Under the pieces are notes generated by a model, which saw only the letters and a list, made by a program, of their open reading frames with translations, had not been told where the DNA came from and did no database searches. Below are positions 24,944-34,329 of a DNA stretch of 64,000 bases, in pieces (positions within the stretch are counted from its first letter, which is position 1; the number at the start of each line of letters is the position of its first letter). This DNA is from Ralstonia sp. RRA (lineage in GTDB: Bacteria; Pseudomonadota; Gammaproteobacteria; Burkholderiales; Burkholderiaceae). The DNA lies in contig NZ_CP146091.1 in the NCBI RefSeq assembly GCF_037023145.1, positions 3,534,001 through 3,598,000 of the forward strand. The letters are read 5' to 3'. A program made the position numbers and the translations under genes.

Positions 24944-27172
24944 ATGGCTATCCGTTACCCTGATTCCGATCCTGTCGTGCGCACCGTTCAGCACAGGCTG
25001 GATGGCGCCGAGGCTGGCGCTACCGGCGGCGCTGCGGCCCGCACTACCACTACGCACCATGGCGGCGGCCATCAGCCGCTGTCGGCCAAGGAGGTGCGCA
25101 AGCTGTCGATGTTCTCGATGGCGCTGGTCAAGCCGGCCATCGTTGACAGCTTCCGCAAGCTCTCGCCGCGTGCGCAGGCCAAGAACCCGGTGATGTTTGT
25201 CGTCTACATCGGCAGCATTCTCACCACCATCCTCTGGATCATGGCCCTGCGTGGCCAGGCCGAGGCCCCGGCGGGCTTCATCCTCGCCGTGTCGGTGTGG
25301 CTGTGGTTCACCGTGCTGTTTGCCAACTTTGCCGAAGCACTGGCCGAGGGCCGCAGCAAGCAGCAGGCCGCATCGCTGCGCGGCATCAAGACCACGGTGC
25401 AAGCGAAGGTGTTGTCGGATGCGCGCCGCCGCGACCGCGTGGAAGCCCGCGCCGCCACCGCGCTGCGCCGTGACGACATCGTCCTCATCGAAGCCGGCGA
25501 CATGGTCCCCGGCGACGGCGAGGTGATCGAAGGCGTGGCCTCGGTGGATGAAAGCGCCATCACGGGCGAATCGGCTCCGGTCATCCGTGAGTCGGGCGGT
25601 GACTTCTCGTCGGTGACGGGCGGCACGCGCGTGCTGTCGGACTGGATCGTCGTGCGCATCACCGCTAACCCGGGCGAGAGCTTCCTCGATCGCATGATCT
25701 CGATGGTGGAAGGCGCCAAGCGCCAGAAGACCCCCAACGAGCTCGCGCTGACGATCCTGCTGGTGAGCCTGACCATCATCCTGATGCTGGCCACCGTCAC
25801 GTTGCTGCCGTACTCGCTGTTCTCGGTGGACGCGATGAAGGCTGGCTCGCCGATCACGATTACCGTGCTCGTCGCGCTGCTGGTGTGCCTGATCCCGACG
25901 ACCATCGGTGGGTTGCTCTCGGCGATTGGCGTGGCGGGCATGAGCCGCATGATGCAGGCCAACGTGATCGCCACCTCGGGCCGCGCGGTGGAAGCCGCGG
26001 GTGACGTGGATGTGCTGCTGCTCGACAAGACCGGCACCATCACGCACGGTAACCGTCAGGCTTCGCGCTTCATTCCCGCACCGGGTGTGACGGCCAAGCA
26101 GTTGGCCGAAGCGGCATGGCTGTCGTCGCTGGCCGATGAAACGCCGGAAGGCCGCAGCATCGTCACGCTCGCACGCAACCTGGGCGAAGCGTCCATCGAT
26201 GAAGCCGCACTGGCGAAGACGCAACCCGTGTATGTCGCCTTCTCTGCGCAAACGCGTATGAGCGGCATCAACGTGGGCCAGAACGGTGAGGCGCGCCAGA
26301 TCCGCAAGGGCGCAGCCGATGCCATCCGCACGCACGTGACGCTGCTGGCCGGCAAGTTTCCGGAAGCCGTGTCCACCGCTGTGGATGATGTGGCGCGCCA
26401 AGGCGGCACGCCGCTGGTGGTGTCCGACAACGACCGCGTGCTCGGCGTGGTGGAGCTGAAGGACATCGTGAAGGCCGGTATCCGCGAGCGCTTTGCCGAG
26501 CTGCGTCAGATGGGCATCAAGACGGTGATGATCACCGGCGACAACCGCCTGACCGCTGCGTCCATCGCCGCTGAAGCCGGCGTCGATGACTTCATCGCCG
26601 AAGCCACGCCCGAGACCAAGCTCGCGCTCATCCGCGAGCAGCAGGCGCAAGGCCGCCTCGTCGCCATGACCGGTGACGGCACCAACGATGCGCCCGCGCT
26701 TGCGCAAGCCGACGTGGCCGTCGCGATGAACAGCGGCACGCAGGCCGCCAAAGAGGCCGGCAACATGGTCGACCTGGATTCCAGCCCGACCAAGCTGATT
26801 CAGATTGTCGAGATCGGCAAGCAGATGCTGATGACGCGCGGCTCGCTGACCACGTTCTCGATCGCCAACGATGTGGCGAAGTACTTCGCCATCATTCCGG
26901 CCGCGTTTGCGACGACGTATCCGCAGCTGGCAGCGCTGAACGTGATGCATCTGGCCACGCCCGCATCGGCCGTGATGAGCGCGGTGATCTTCAACGCGCT
27001 GATCATCGTGTTCCTGATTCCGCTGGCACTGAAGGGCGTGAAGTACCGCGCGCTGGGGGCAGCCACGCTGCTGCGCCGCAACCTCTTGATCTACGGCCTG
27101 GGCGGTCTGCTGCTGCCCTTCCCGGGCATCAAGATCATCGACATGTTCCTGGCCGCAATGGGCTGGGTGTAA
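24944..27172 (+). CDS. kdpB: K+-transporting ATPase subunit KdpB (P-type ATPase)
   Basis: This 742-aa P1A-type ATPase subunit couples ATP hydrolysis to K+ uptake. The phosphorylated Asp is in [10 protein letters not shown], the dephosphorylation motif is TGES, and the hinge is [10 protein letters not shown]; seven or so membrane helices surround these. It is about 60 residues longer than E. coli KdpB, mainly through an N-terminal segment with runs of Ala, Thr and His ([11 protein letters not shown]). It lies 33 bases after kdpA and 15 before kdpC. Confidence 0.97.
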   Translation: MAIRYPDSDPVVRTVQHRLDGAEAGATGGAAARTTTTHHGGGHQPLSAKEVRKLSMFSMALVKPAIVDSFRKLSPRAQAKNPVMFVVYIGSILTTILWIMALRGQAEAPAGFILAVSVWLWFTVLFANFAEALAEGRSKQQAASLRGIKTTVQAKVLSDARRRDRVEARAATALRRDDIVLIEAGDMVPGDGEVIEGVASVDESAITGESAPVIRESGGDFSSVTGGTRVLSDWIVVRITANPGESFLDRMISMVEGAKRQKTPNELALTILLVSLTIILMLATVTLLPYSLFSVDAMKAGSPITITVLVALLVCLIPTTIGGLLSAIGVAGMSRMMQANVIATSGRAVEAAGDVDVLLLDKTGTITHGNRQASRFIPAPGVTAKQLAEAAWLSSLADETPEGRSIVTLARNLGEASIDEAALAKTQPVYVAFSAQTRMSGINVGQNGEARQIRKGAADAIRTHVTLLAGKFPEAVSTAVDDVARQGGTPLVVSDNDRVLGVVELKDIVKAGIRERFAELRQMGIKTVMITGDNRLTAASIAAEAGVDDFIAEATPETKLALIREQQAQGRLVAMTGDGTNDAPALAQADVAVAMNSGTQAAKEAGNMVDLDSSPTKLIQIVEIGKQMLMTRGSLTTFSIANDVAKYFAIIPAAFATTYPQLAALNVMHLATPASAVMSAVIFNALIIVFLIPLALKGVKYRALGAATLLRRNLLIYGLGGLLLPFPGIKIIDMFLAAMGWV

Positions 27173-27187
27173 GCAAGGAGTGCATTC

Positions 27188-27805
27188 ATGGCAACCACAA
27201 CAACGCAACCTGTGCAGCCCGACGTGCCGCAACAAGGTGGGCTGCTGCGCGCGGCGCTGGTGGTCTTCGTTGGCCTGTCGCTGATTACCGGCGTGCTGTA
27301 TCCGGTGGTGGTGACGGGCATCGGCAAGGGGCTGTTTCCGGCGCAGGCCGGGGGCTCGATCATCGAGCGTCATGGCAAGCCCGTGGGCTCGTCGCTGATC
27401 GGGCAGAACTTTGATACGCCGCAGTATTTCTGGGGGCGCATCTCGGCCACCTCGCCCAACCCGTACAACGCGCAGGCTTCGGGCGGTTCCAACCTCGGCC
27501 CGAGCAACCCGGCGTTGACGGATGCAGCCAAGGCGCGGATTGCTGCGCTCAAGGAAGCGGACCCGACGAATACGGCGCCGATTCCGGCTGACCTTGTGAC
27601 AGCTTCGGGTAGCGGCCTGGACCCGCATATCAGCCCGGCTGCTGCTGCGTACCAAGTCGAGCGCGTGGCGAAGGCGCGCAACATGCCGGTCGAGACCGTG
27701 AAGAAGGTCGTGGCTGAAAACACCAAGGGGCCGATCCTGGGCCTGTTTGGGGAGCCGACCGTCAATGTGCTGGAGCTCAACCTGGCGCTGGATGATTTGA
27801 AGTGA
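27188..27805 (+). CDS. kdpC: K+-transporting ATPase subunit KdpC
   Basis: This 205-aa subunit has one N-terminal membrane helix and a periplasmic domain with [18 protein letters not shown] and [14 protein letters not shown], standard KdpC motifs. It stabilises the KdpFABC pump and affects ATP binding. It is the last gene before the large palindrome; kdpD follows on the far side. Confidence 0.96.
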   Translation: MATTTTQPVQPDVPQQGGLLRAALVVFVGLSLITGVLYPVVVTGIGKGLFPAQAGGSIIERHGKPVGSSLIGQNFDTPQYFWGRISATSPNPYNAQASGGSNLGPSNPALTDAAKARIAALKEADPTNTAPIPADLVTASGSGLDPHISPAAAAYQVERVAKARNMPVETVKKVVAENTKGPILGLFGEPTVNVLELNLALDDLK

Positions 27806-27862
27806 GCGTTTTTTGAGTCGGGTCTTGGTGGTACGTCCCCTATTTCGTGCCCTGCCGGGCCC

Positions 27863-28284
27863 GACTCACTTTCTTTGTCTTGCCAAAGAAAGTAAGCAAA
27901 GAAAGGCGCGCCCGAGATGGCGACACCCCCTTGAATTTTTGTAACCGTGCGGAGACGGGGAAAACTCGCTGCGCTCAGACAGTTCCCCGTCTTTTTTCCG
28001 CCCGCTTACAAAAATTCAAGGCGCCATCAAGGGCAAGAACGGCCAAACCGTTGGTTCACAACCGGCAACGCAAGTGAACCAACGGTTTGGTTTTTGTCGT
28101 TTGACGTTCCTGCCCTATGCGGCGCCTTGAATTTCTGTTGCAAGGAGGAAAAAGGAAGGGAAACTGTCTGAGCGCAGCGAGTTTTTCCCTTCCCCTCCTT
28201 GCGACATAAATTCAAGGAGTCTGTCGCCGCATCGGGCGCGCCTTTCTTTGCTTACTTTCTTTGGCAAGACAAAGAAAGTGAGTC
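27863..28284. repeat. 422-bp nested palindromic repeat between kdpC and kdpD
   Basis: The outer arms (27863-27925 and 28222-28284) are 63-bp inverted repeats, identical for more than 50 bases and containing ACTTTCTTTGTCTTGCC. Inside, TTGAATTTTTGTAA (27931-27944) pairs with TTACAAAAATTCAA (28006-28019). A GACGGGGAA/TTCCCCGTC stem with a T-run forms a terminator. A further arm pair CTTGAATTT/AAATTCAAG lies on the right, and the centre is a perfect 17-bp stem (28043-28059 with 28074-28090). The internal CTCGCTGCGCTCAGACAG recurs inverted at about 28164-28182. No gene is supported. Similar repeats occur in Ralstonia and Xanthomonas-type genomes as dispersed elements (memory, unverified). Confidence 0.85.
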
Positions 28285-28338
28285 AGCCCCGGCAGGGGAT
28301 GAAACAGGGGATGGACCACCAAGGCCCAAACCTACAAA

Positions 28339-31191
28339 ATGAACCGCATGACAGCCGACCAGCGCCCTAATCCCGACGCCCTCCTGGCCGAACTCCAATC
28401 CAACAAGGAGCACGCCTCCCGCGGCAAGCTGCGCATCTACTTCGGCGCCTCCGCAGGGGTGGGGAAAACCTACGCCATGCTGTCCGCAGCAAAGGCGGCA
28501 CGTGCACAAGGCATCGACGTCATCATCGGCCTGGTCGAAACCCACGGCCGATCAGAAACCGCCGCGCTGGTCGCCGACCTGGAACACCTCCCCACCCGTC
28601 AGATCGAATACAAGGGCCGCGCCCTCCCCGAGTTCGACCTGGACGCCGCGCTGGCCCGCAAGCCCGCCCTCATCCTCGTCGACGAGCTTGCGCACTCCAA
28701 CGTGGCAGGCTCACGCCACCCCAAGCGCTGGCAAGACATCGAAGACCTGCTCGCTGCCGGCATCGACGTCTGGACCACCGTCAACGTCCAGCACCTCGAC
28801 AGCCTGAACGAGGCGGTGGGCAGCATCACCGGCATCCGCGTATGGGAAACCGTGCCCGACGCGGTGTTCGACAGCGCCAATGAAGTCATCCTCGTCGACC
28901 TGCCCGCCGATGAACTGCTGCGCCGCCTGGCCGAGGGCAAGGTCTACATGCCCGAGCAGGCCCAGCACGCGGCGCGCAATTTCTTCCGCAAGGGCAACCT
29001 CATTGCCCTGCGCGAGTTGGCCCTGCGCCGCACCGCCGACCGCGTGGACGACGACGTGCAGGCCTACCGCCGCGCCCGCCGCATCGAAAACGTCTGGCGC
29101 ACCCGCGAGACCATCGTCGCGTGCCTGGACCCGCAGGGCGACAGCGAACAGGTGATTCGCAGCGCAGCACGCCTGTCTGCGCAGCTCGAATGCGACTGGC
29201 ACGCCGTGGCCGTGGTGATGCCGCATCTGCGCGCCGCCGACGGCCGTACCGAGCGCCTGCACGCGCTGCTCAAGCTGGCCGAAGATGCGGGTGCGAAGGT
29301 GGAGACGCTAGCCGGCACGAACGCGATCGAGGCCATCACGGGCTACATCCGCCGTCACAACATCACCAAGGCGGTGATCGGGCGGCCGCCGGAGAGGCGC
29401 TGGCGCTCGCCGCGTGCCGTGGTTGTGGCGCTGCGCCTCGCCATCGGGCTGGAGCGCCGTCTGCCCAGCGGCGACTTTGCCGAGGCGCTCGCGCGGCATT
29501 GCCCGGAGGTGGATGTGATTCGCGCGGCGGCTGATCCGGCGCGCATCCAGCTCACGCCCAAGGCGGCGGCGTTCGGGCGTGCGGATGTCCGCACCGAGGT
29601 CGAGCGTGCGGCGGATGCCCAACCCGGTTGGTTGACACCGGGTTACCTGGCCGCGGGGGTGTACGTGGGGATTGCCACCGCGCTCTCCAGCCTGGTGCGC
29701 CCGGTGTTTGACCTGGCCAACATCGTCATGCTGTTTCTGGCCGCCGTGGTGGCGGTGGCGATGCGCCACGGGCGCGGGCCGGCGGCGCTGGCGTCGGTGC
29801 TGTCGGTGGCGTTGTTCGATTTCTTCTTCGTGCCGCCGCGCTGGTCGTTTGCCGTGAGCGACGTGCAATACCTGCTGACCTTCGCCGTGATGCTGGCGGT
29901 GGGTTTGCTGGTGGGGCAGCTCACGGCGGGCCTGCGTGAACAGGCTGAAGTTGCCGTGCAACGCGAGGCTGCCGCACGTGCTCTGTATGAGGCGGCACGC
30001 GAGCTGTCTGCCGCGCTTACGCTGGACCAGATCGTCAGCATTGGTGGGCGCTTCGTCAACGCAACGTTTGGTGGGCGTTGCGCGTTCTTCTTCGTTGGGC
30101 TGGATGGCCGGCTGGGCGCACCGCAGATCGCCAAGCCGGAGGGCGCCGCTGCGGTGTCCGGGGTGTCCAATGCGGCACCCTCGGGCATGCCCAACCTCGA
30201 CCGCGTGCTGGCCGATTGGACGTATCAGCACGGCCAGCCTGCGGGCACCGGCACCCACACGCTGCCCTCGGGCTCGGTGCTGTATCTGCCGCTGAAGGCG
30301 CCGATGGCGATTCGCGGTGTGCTGGCAGTCGAGCCCGAAGCTTTCCAGGTGCTGGCCCAGCCCGACAACCGCCGCCAGATCGACGCCTGCGCCACGCTCA
30401 TCGCCATCGCCATCGAGCGTGTGCACTACGTGGAGATCGCGCAGGACGCGCTGGTGCGCATTGAATCGGAGCGGCTGCGCAATTCACTGCTGGCGGCGGT
30501 GTCGCACGACTTGCGCACGCCGCTGACCGGGCTGGTGGGGATGGCCGAGACGCTCACGCGCCCGCAGCCCAATCAGCCACCACTTTCGCCGCTGCAGGCG
30601 GAAGCTGCCGCTGCCATCGGCCAGCAGGCGCAGCGCATGCGCACGATGGTCACCAACCTGCTCGACATGGCCCGCCTGCAGAACCGCGAGGTCAAGCTGC
30701 GGCTGGAGTGGCAGTCGATTGAAGAACTGATCGGCGCGGCGCTGCAGGCCATTCCCCTGCCCGATCACCGCGTGGTGGTGGACGACATGGCCGAGCTGCC
30801 GCTGGTGCGCTGCGACGGCCCGCTCATGGAGCGCGTGCTGTCCAACCTGTTGGAGAACGCCGGCAAGTTTGCGCCGGCCGGTACCGAGGTGCACATCTCC
30901 GCGGCCATCGTGCAAGACGAGAAGCGCGGCCAGGAACTGCGCCTGCAGGTGCGCGACCACGGCCCCGGTGTGCCGGCCGGCGCCGAGCGGATCATCTTCG
31001 AGAAGTTCACGCGCGGCGAGAAGGAGTCGGCCACCACCGGCGTTGGCCTGGGCCTGGCCGTATGCGAGGCCATCGTCAGCGCGCACAACGGCCGCATCTG
31101 GGTCGAAAAGCCCGCCGATGGCGGCGCGTGCTTCGTCGTCGCCCTGCCCGCCGCCGAGCCGCCGCCCGTCGAGGTGGATGAGACCGAGTAG
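28339..31191 (+). CDS. kdpD: Sensor histidine kinase KdpD
   Basis: This 950-aa inner-membrane kinase senses K+ limitation and turgor. The N-terminal KdpD domain shows the Walker-like GASAGVGKTYAML and a USP-like part (to about residue 400). Four short membrane helices lie at about 425-530, then a GAF-like region, a HisKA H-box SHDLRTPLTGLVG, and an ATPase domain with LLENAGKFAPAG and GVGLGLAV. Normally KdpD works with KdpE, but no kdpE follows; the next gene is a MetQ-like protein. It stands 533 bases from kdpC across the palindrome, so it is probably transcribed on its own or at a low level. Confidence 0.95.
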   Translation: MNRMTADQRPNPDALLAELQSNKEHASRGKLRIYFGASAGVGKTYAMLSAAKAARAQGIDVIIGLVETHGRSETAALVADLEHLPTRQIEYKGRALPEFDLDAALARKPALILVDELAHSNVAGSRHPKRWQDIEDLLAAGIDVWTTVNVQHLDSLNEAVGSITGIRVWETVPDAVFDSANEVILVDLPADELLRRLAEGKVYMPEQAQHAARNFFRKGNLIALRELALRRTADRVDDDVQAYRRARRIENVWRTRETIVACLDPQGDSEQVIRSAARLSAQLECDWHAVAVVMPHLRAADGRTERLHALLKLAEDAGAKVETLAGTNAIEAITGYIRRHNITKAVIGRPPERRWRSPRAVVVALRLAIGLERRLPSGDFAEALARHCPEVDVIRAAADPARIQLTPKAAAFGRADVRTEVERAADAQPGWLTPGYLAAGVYVGIATALSSLVRPVFDLANIVMLFLAAVVAVAMRHGRGPAALASVLSVALFDFFFVPPRWSFAVSDVQYLLTFAVMLAVGLLVGQLTAGLREQAEVAVQREAAARALYEAARELSAALTLDQIVSIGGRFVNATFGGRCAFFFVGLDGRLGAPQIAKPEGAAAVSGVSNAAPSGMPNLDRVLADWTYQHGQPAGTGTHTLPSGSVLYLPLKAPMAIRGVLAVEPEAFQVLAQPDNRRQIDACATLIAIAIERVHYVEIAQDALVRIESERLRNSLLAAVSHDLRTPLTGLVGMAETLTRPQPNQPPLSPLQAEAAAAIGQQAQRMRTMVTNLLDMARLQNREVKLRLEWQSIEELIGAALQAIPLPDHRVVVDDMAELPLVRCDGPLMERVLSNLLENAGKFAPAGTEVHISAAIVQDEKRGQELRLQVRDHGPGVPAGAERIIFEKFTRGEKESATTGVGLGLAVCEAIVSAHNGRIWVEKPADGGACFVVALPAAEPPPVEVDETE

Positions 31192-31382
31192 CCCAGCTGC
31201 TGTATCACTGCTCGCCGCAAACCGGCATGGTGCTTGGTTTTGCACCGTTGCCCGGCATATCGACATGCCGAAATTATCGTTCGGCCGTCGGCGTCTCTAT
31301 GACAGGATCACGTTACACACCGCCCGCTACCCGCGGGCGGCTTTCGTTCACGTATCCACGACAAAATCGACGAGGTTTCTCC

Positions 31383-32201
31383 ATGTCTCTGTTCTCCCGC
31401 CTTGCGCGCGTGGCCGTACCGGCCATCGCCTTTGCCGCTGCCGCCACCCTGTCTGCTGCCGCCAACGCCGACACCAAGCAGGTCAAGCTCGGCACCATGA
31501 GCGGCCCCGATGCGCAAATCTGGGAAGTCGTGCAGAAGGTCGCCAAAAAGGACGGCCTGGACGTCAAGATCATCGAGTTCAACGACTACGCCCAGCCCAA
31601 CCCCGCGCTCGACGCCGGTGACCTGGACGCCAACGGCTTCCAGCACCAGCCCTTCCTCGACAGCCAGATCAAGGCGCGCAACTACAAGATCGTCAACGTC
31701 GGCCTGACCTACGTGGCACCGATGGGCTTCTACTCGAAGAAAGTGAAGTCGTTTGCCGAGCTCAAGGAGGGCGCCAAGGTCGGTATCCAGAGCGATCCGT
31801 CCAACGGCAACCGCGCGCTGCTCCTGCTGCAGAAGGCCGGCGTGATCAAGCTCAAGGCCGGTGCGGGCACGAACGGCAACAACGCCACCCCGCGCGACGT
31901 GGTCGAGAACCCGAAGAAGATCAAGCTGATCGAGCTGGATTCGGCCCAACTGCCGCGCTCGCTGGATGACTTGGACGCCGCTTCCATCAACACGGACTAC
32001 GCGGTCAAGAACAACCTGTCGCCCACCAAGGACGCGATTGCGCTGGAAGACCGCCAAGGCCCGTACGCCAACCTGATCGCCGTGCGTGAGAAAGACAAGA
32101 ACCAGCCGTGGGTGAAGACGCTGGTGCACGCCTACCAGTCGGAAGAGGTGCGCAAGTTCATCGATACGCAGTTCAAGGGCGCGATCCTGTCGGCGTTTTA
32201 A
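31383..32201 (+). CDS. MetQ/NlpA family solute-binding protein
   Basis: This 272-aa periplasmic protein matches the NlpA/MetQ family: GPDAQIWEVVQKVAKKDGLDVKIIEFNDY and DANGFQHQPFL are the usual motifs, and the family binds D- or L-methionine for MetNI import. The signal peptide ends ANADT with no lipobox cysteine, so unlike most family members it should be a soluble periplasmic protein. No metN or metI is adjacent. ATG 31383 is close to the hydrophobic core; longer frames are not needed. Confidence 0.85.
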   Translation: MSLFSRLARVAVPAIAFAAAATLSAAANADTKQVKLGTMSGPDAQIWEVVQKVAKKDGLDVKIIEFNDYAQPNPALDAGDLDANGFQHQPFLDSQIKARNYKIVNVGLTYVAPMGFYSKKVKSFAELKEGAKVGIQSDPSNGNRALLLLQKAGVIKLKAGAGTNGNNATPRDVVENPKKIKLIELDSAQLPRSLDDLDAASINTDYAVKNNLSPTKDAIALEDRQGPYANLIAVREKDKNQPWVKTLVHAYQSEEVRKFIDTQFKGAILSAF

Positions 32202-32389
32202 TGCTGCCTAAAAAGTAAGCGGATACTTTCGCCAAATCTTCGGAAACTGCGCGCGGCGCGCCACGGGAGTGATGCACTTCCGGGCGCGCCGCCTTGTTTT
32301 GTTGCGTTGCGTCATCCCGTTGCCCTTGCAATCGTTTTCGCGAGCGTGGCGCCTTGGCAACGCTTGCTGCATTAAGTAGTTCTACCTTA

Positions 32390-32418
32390 TTGCAACGCAG
32401 CAAATCATTCGCTATAGT
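32390..32418 (+). promoter_or_regulatory. Sigma-70 promoter of candidate sRNA
   Basis: TTGCAA (32390-32395) and TATAGT (32413-32418) are separated by exactly 17 bases, a near-ideal sigma-70 promoter. Transcription should start at about 32424. Confidence 0.65.
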
Positions 32419-32423
32419 AGGAA

Positions 32424-32484
32424 CTGTCTCCTCCACCCTCCTTGGTGGATTGTGGCCCGAGCACCTGGTGCTCGGGCTTTTTTC
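32424..32484 (+). ncRNA. Candidate small RNA with anti-Shine-Dalgarno loop
   Basis: The predicted transcript of about 60 nt has a single-stranded CTCCT region, a hairpin CCACC-CTCCTT-GGTGG (32433-32448) whose loop is complementary to AAGGAG, and an intrinsic terminator CCCGAGCACC/GGTGCTCGGG (32456-32476) with six T residues. Promoter, short length and terminator together argue for an independent sRNA. C-rich loops exposing CCUCC are known in stress sRNAs of other proteobacteria; similarity is by structure only. Confidence 0.6.
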
Positions 32485-32815
32485 TTTTGCGCGTCCGAGT
32501 GCTGTTCCTCGCGGTCGCCTTGCCTCTTGGCCGATTCCGGCTACGCTGTTTTCCTGCCCCCAAACCTCTGGGCGTTGCCTGATCGCAACGAGCACTTTTT
32601 TCAATCGCCTGCTTTAAGTCGCCCTTCCAGCCGAAGGGTCGTGTGTCGGACAGCACCATTGAAAGCGTCGCCTGGGTCACGCAAGAGTCTCCAATGTGTG
32701 CGTAACCGCGCGCTTTGTGCTTCTAACACCGCGAAACTGCGTCAGTTTTTGTCCTACAAGCGATTCGGCGGCATCCGGACAGTCCGATGGGGACCCCTCC
32801 ACTAAACTTCACCTT

Positions 32816-32879
32816 GCTCTCTCTTTAGAGAGCACTCCCCCCCTTTTGAGCCCGCCCCTGTTGCGGGCTTCATTTTTTT
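32816..32879 (+). ncRNA. Candidate small RNA 2: hairpin, C-run and terminator
   Basis: GCTCTCT-CTTT-AGAGAGC (32816-32833) is followed by the unpaired C-rich ACTCCCCCCCTTTT and then by an intrinsic terminator AGCCCGC/GCGGGCT (32849-32869) with seven T residues (32873-32879). No strong promoter is seen; a weak -10 TAAACT lies at 32803-32808. Confidence 0.45.
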
Positions 32880-32893
32880 AAGGCACGATTTCT

Positions 32894-32993
32894 GACATCC
32901 CGACACCGTCGACACCGGATGTCGGAAGCTCAAAAGGTTGGGGGAATCGCTCAAGGCCCGCGCAGTTGAAAAGCTGCGCGGGCTTTGTTTTTT
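32894..32993 (+). ncRNA. Candidate small RNA 3 or tandem terminator
   Basis: GACATCC (32894-32900) pairs with GGATGTC (32917-32923), and GCCCGCGCAG/CTGCGCGGGC (32956-32983) forms an intrinsic terminator with a T-rich tail (32984-32993). No clear promoter is present; it may simply be a terminator upstream of the EAL gene. Confidence 0.4.
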
Positions 32994-33114
32994 CTGGCGT
33001 CGCCGACTGACAAGGGGCGCGCGCAGTGCTTCAATGACGGCACGCAGCGGATGCAGCACGGCGCAAAACGGGATGCGCCCTCCGCCTCATACCTACAACA
33101 AGAAGGACTGGTCG

Positions 33115-34329
33115 ATGGAAGGTTTCGCACAACTCGCCGTGCTGGTGGTGGACGACCACCCCGTGCAACGTGCCGCTGCAAGGCAACTGCTCCACACCCT
33201 GGGCGTGCAGCAGATCCTGACCGCTTGCGATGGCCGCGAGGCGCTTTACCTGCTCCAGCTCTGTCATGTCGACCTTGTCCTGTGCGACATCGACATGCCC
33301 GGCATGAACGGCCCCCAACTGATGGAGCAACTGCTGCTGCGCGGCGGCAAGGTGTTCCCCCGGCAGGCGCCCGTATGGGCGTGGGTCAGCGCCATGGATG
33401 CGCCCATCGTCGAGTCGCACGTGAGCCTGGCCGATGCCATTGGCCTGACCCACACGCATGGCGTGCAGAAGCCGCTGCGCCCCGCACACGTACTGCCGTT
33501 GCTGGAAGACGCCGCCGCGCGCGAACGCAATCCCGCGCCCGCCGCGCCGCTTGGCGCGCCGCAGTTTTCCGACGACGAGCTTGCCGCGCTGATCAACGAG
33601 ACGCCCGAGCAGATCGACGTGGTCTTGCAACCGCAGCACGATCTCGCCAGCGATCAGATTGTCGGCGCCGAGGCGTTGTGCCGGTGGATCCATCCGGTGC
33701 ATGGGCGCGTGTCGCCTGCCGCATTTGTGCCGCGCCTGGAGGCACTGGGGCTGGCCGATGGCCTGTTTTTCCACGTGCTGGAGCACTGCGTGCGTGTACA
33801 GCACGTGCTGGCCGCGCACGCGCATCCGGTGCCGATTGGCGTGAACGCCTCCGCGCAAACGCTCAGCCGTCCGGGCACCATCGAGCGGATCGAATCCATC
33901 GTGCGGGAGGCCGGCATTGCACCAGCCTCCATCAGTCTGGAACTCACCGAAGATTCACCGGTGCCGGATGCCGCGCAGCTGACCATCGCGCTCAACCGCC
34001 TGCGTCTGCTTGGCCATCCGCTGGCCATCGACGATTTTGGTGTAGGCATTGCCACCCTCAAGCTGCTGGCGGACCTGCCCTTTACCATCCTCAAGGTCGA
34101 CCGCTCGTTCACGGCCGCCGTCAACCAGACCAGCCAGCGCGGCGTGATCTGCCGCACCATGATCGAGCTGGCGCGCACGCTGCACCTGGAGTGCATTGCC
34201 GAAGGGGTGGAAACCGACGCGCAGCGCCAGACCTTGCGCGCGCTGGGGTGTGCGACTGGGCAGGGGTATCTGTGGGCGGCGCCCTTGTCGACCACGGCGT
34301 TTCTGGCGCACGTGCAGGCGGCTGCTTGA
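33115..34329 (+). CDS. REC-EAL response regulator, cyclic di-GMP phosphodiesterase
   Basis: This 404-aa protein has an N-terminal receiver domain (about 1-125; VVDDHP and phospho-acceptor Asp in LCDIDMP) and a C-terminal EAL domain (about 165-404). The EAL catalytic set is present: GAEALCRW, VNASAQ, ELTEDS, IDDFGVGIATL, LKVDRSF and EGVET, so it should hydrolyse c-di-GMP to pGpG. The arrangement resembles RocR/VieA-type proteins. ATG 33115 has AAGGA seven bases before it. A NarL-type regulator follows 307 bases downstream, but no cognate kinase is near. Confidence 0.92.
   Translation: MEGFAQLAVLVVDDHPVQRAAARQLLHTLGVQQILTACDGREALYLLQLCHVDLVLCDIDMPGMNGPQLMEQLLLRGGKVFPRQAPVWAWVSAMDAPIVESHVSLADAIGLTHTHGVQKPLRPAHVLPLLEDAAARERNPAPAAPLGAPQFSDDELAALINETPEQIDVVLQPQHDLASDQIVGAEALCRWIHPVHGRVSPAAFVPRLEALGLADGLFFHVLEHCVRVQHVLAAHAHPVPIGVNASAQTLSRPGTIERIESIVREAGIAPASISLELTEDSPVPDAAQLTIALNRLRLLGHPLAIDDFGVGIATLKLLADLPFTILKVDRSFTAAVNQTSQRGVICRTMIELARTLHLECIAEGVETDAQRQTLRALGCATGQGYLWAAPLSTTAFLAHVQAAA

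Larger units (their letters stand above)
32202..33114. other. 913-bp gene-free region with three hairpin-terminator units
   Basis: No protein gene is supported. The region holds three terminator-like hairpins on the plus strand (32456-32483, 32849-32879, 32956-32993), each preceded by a second stem, and one strong sigma-70 promoter (32390-32418). Between about 32540 and 32800 there is a weaker hairpin CGTTGC/GCAACG near 32573-32590 and no other signal. Confidence 0.6.

Noticed and set aside
24254..27655. 1133-codon open frame on the minus strand
   Set aside because: It lies antisense to kdpA, kdpB and kdpC, is rich in Arg, His and Gln, and mirrors the codon bias of the high-GC genes on the plus strand.
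27863..28284. Insertion sequence or CRISPR array
   Set aside because: There is no transposase frame, no direct target duplication, and no regularly spaced direct repeats; the symmetry is inverted.
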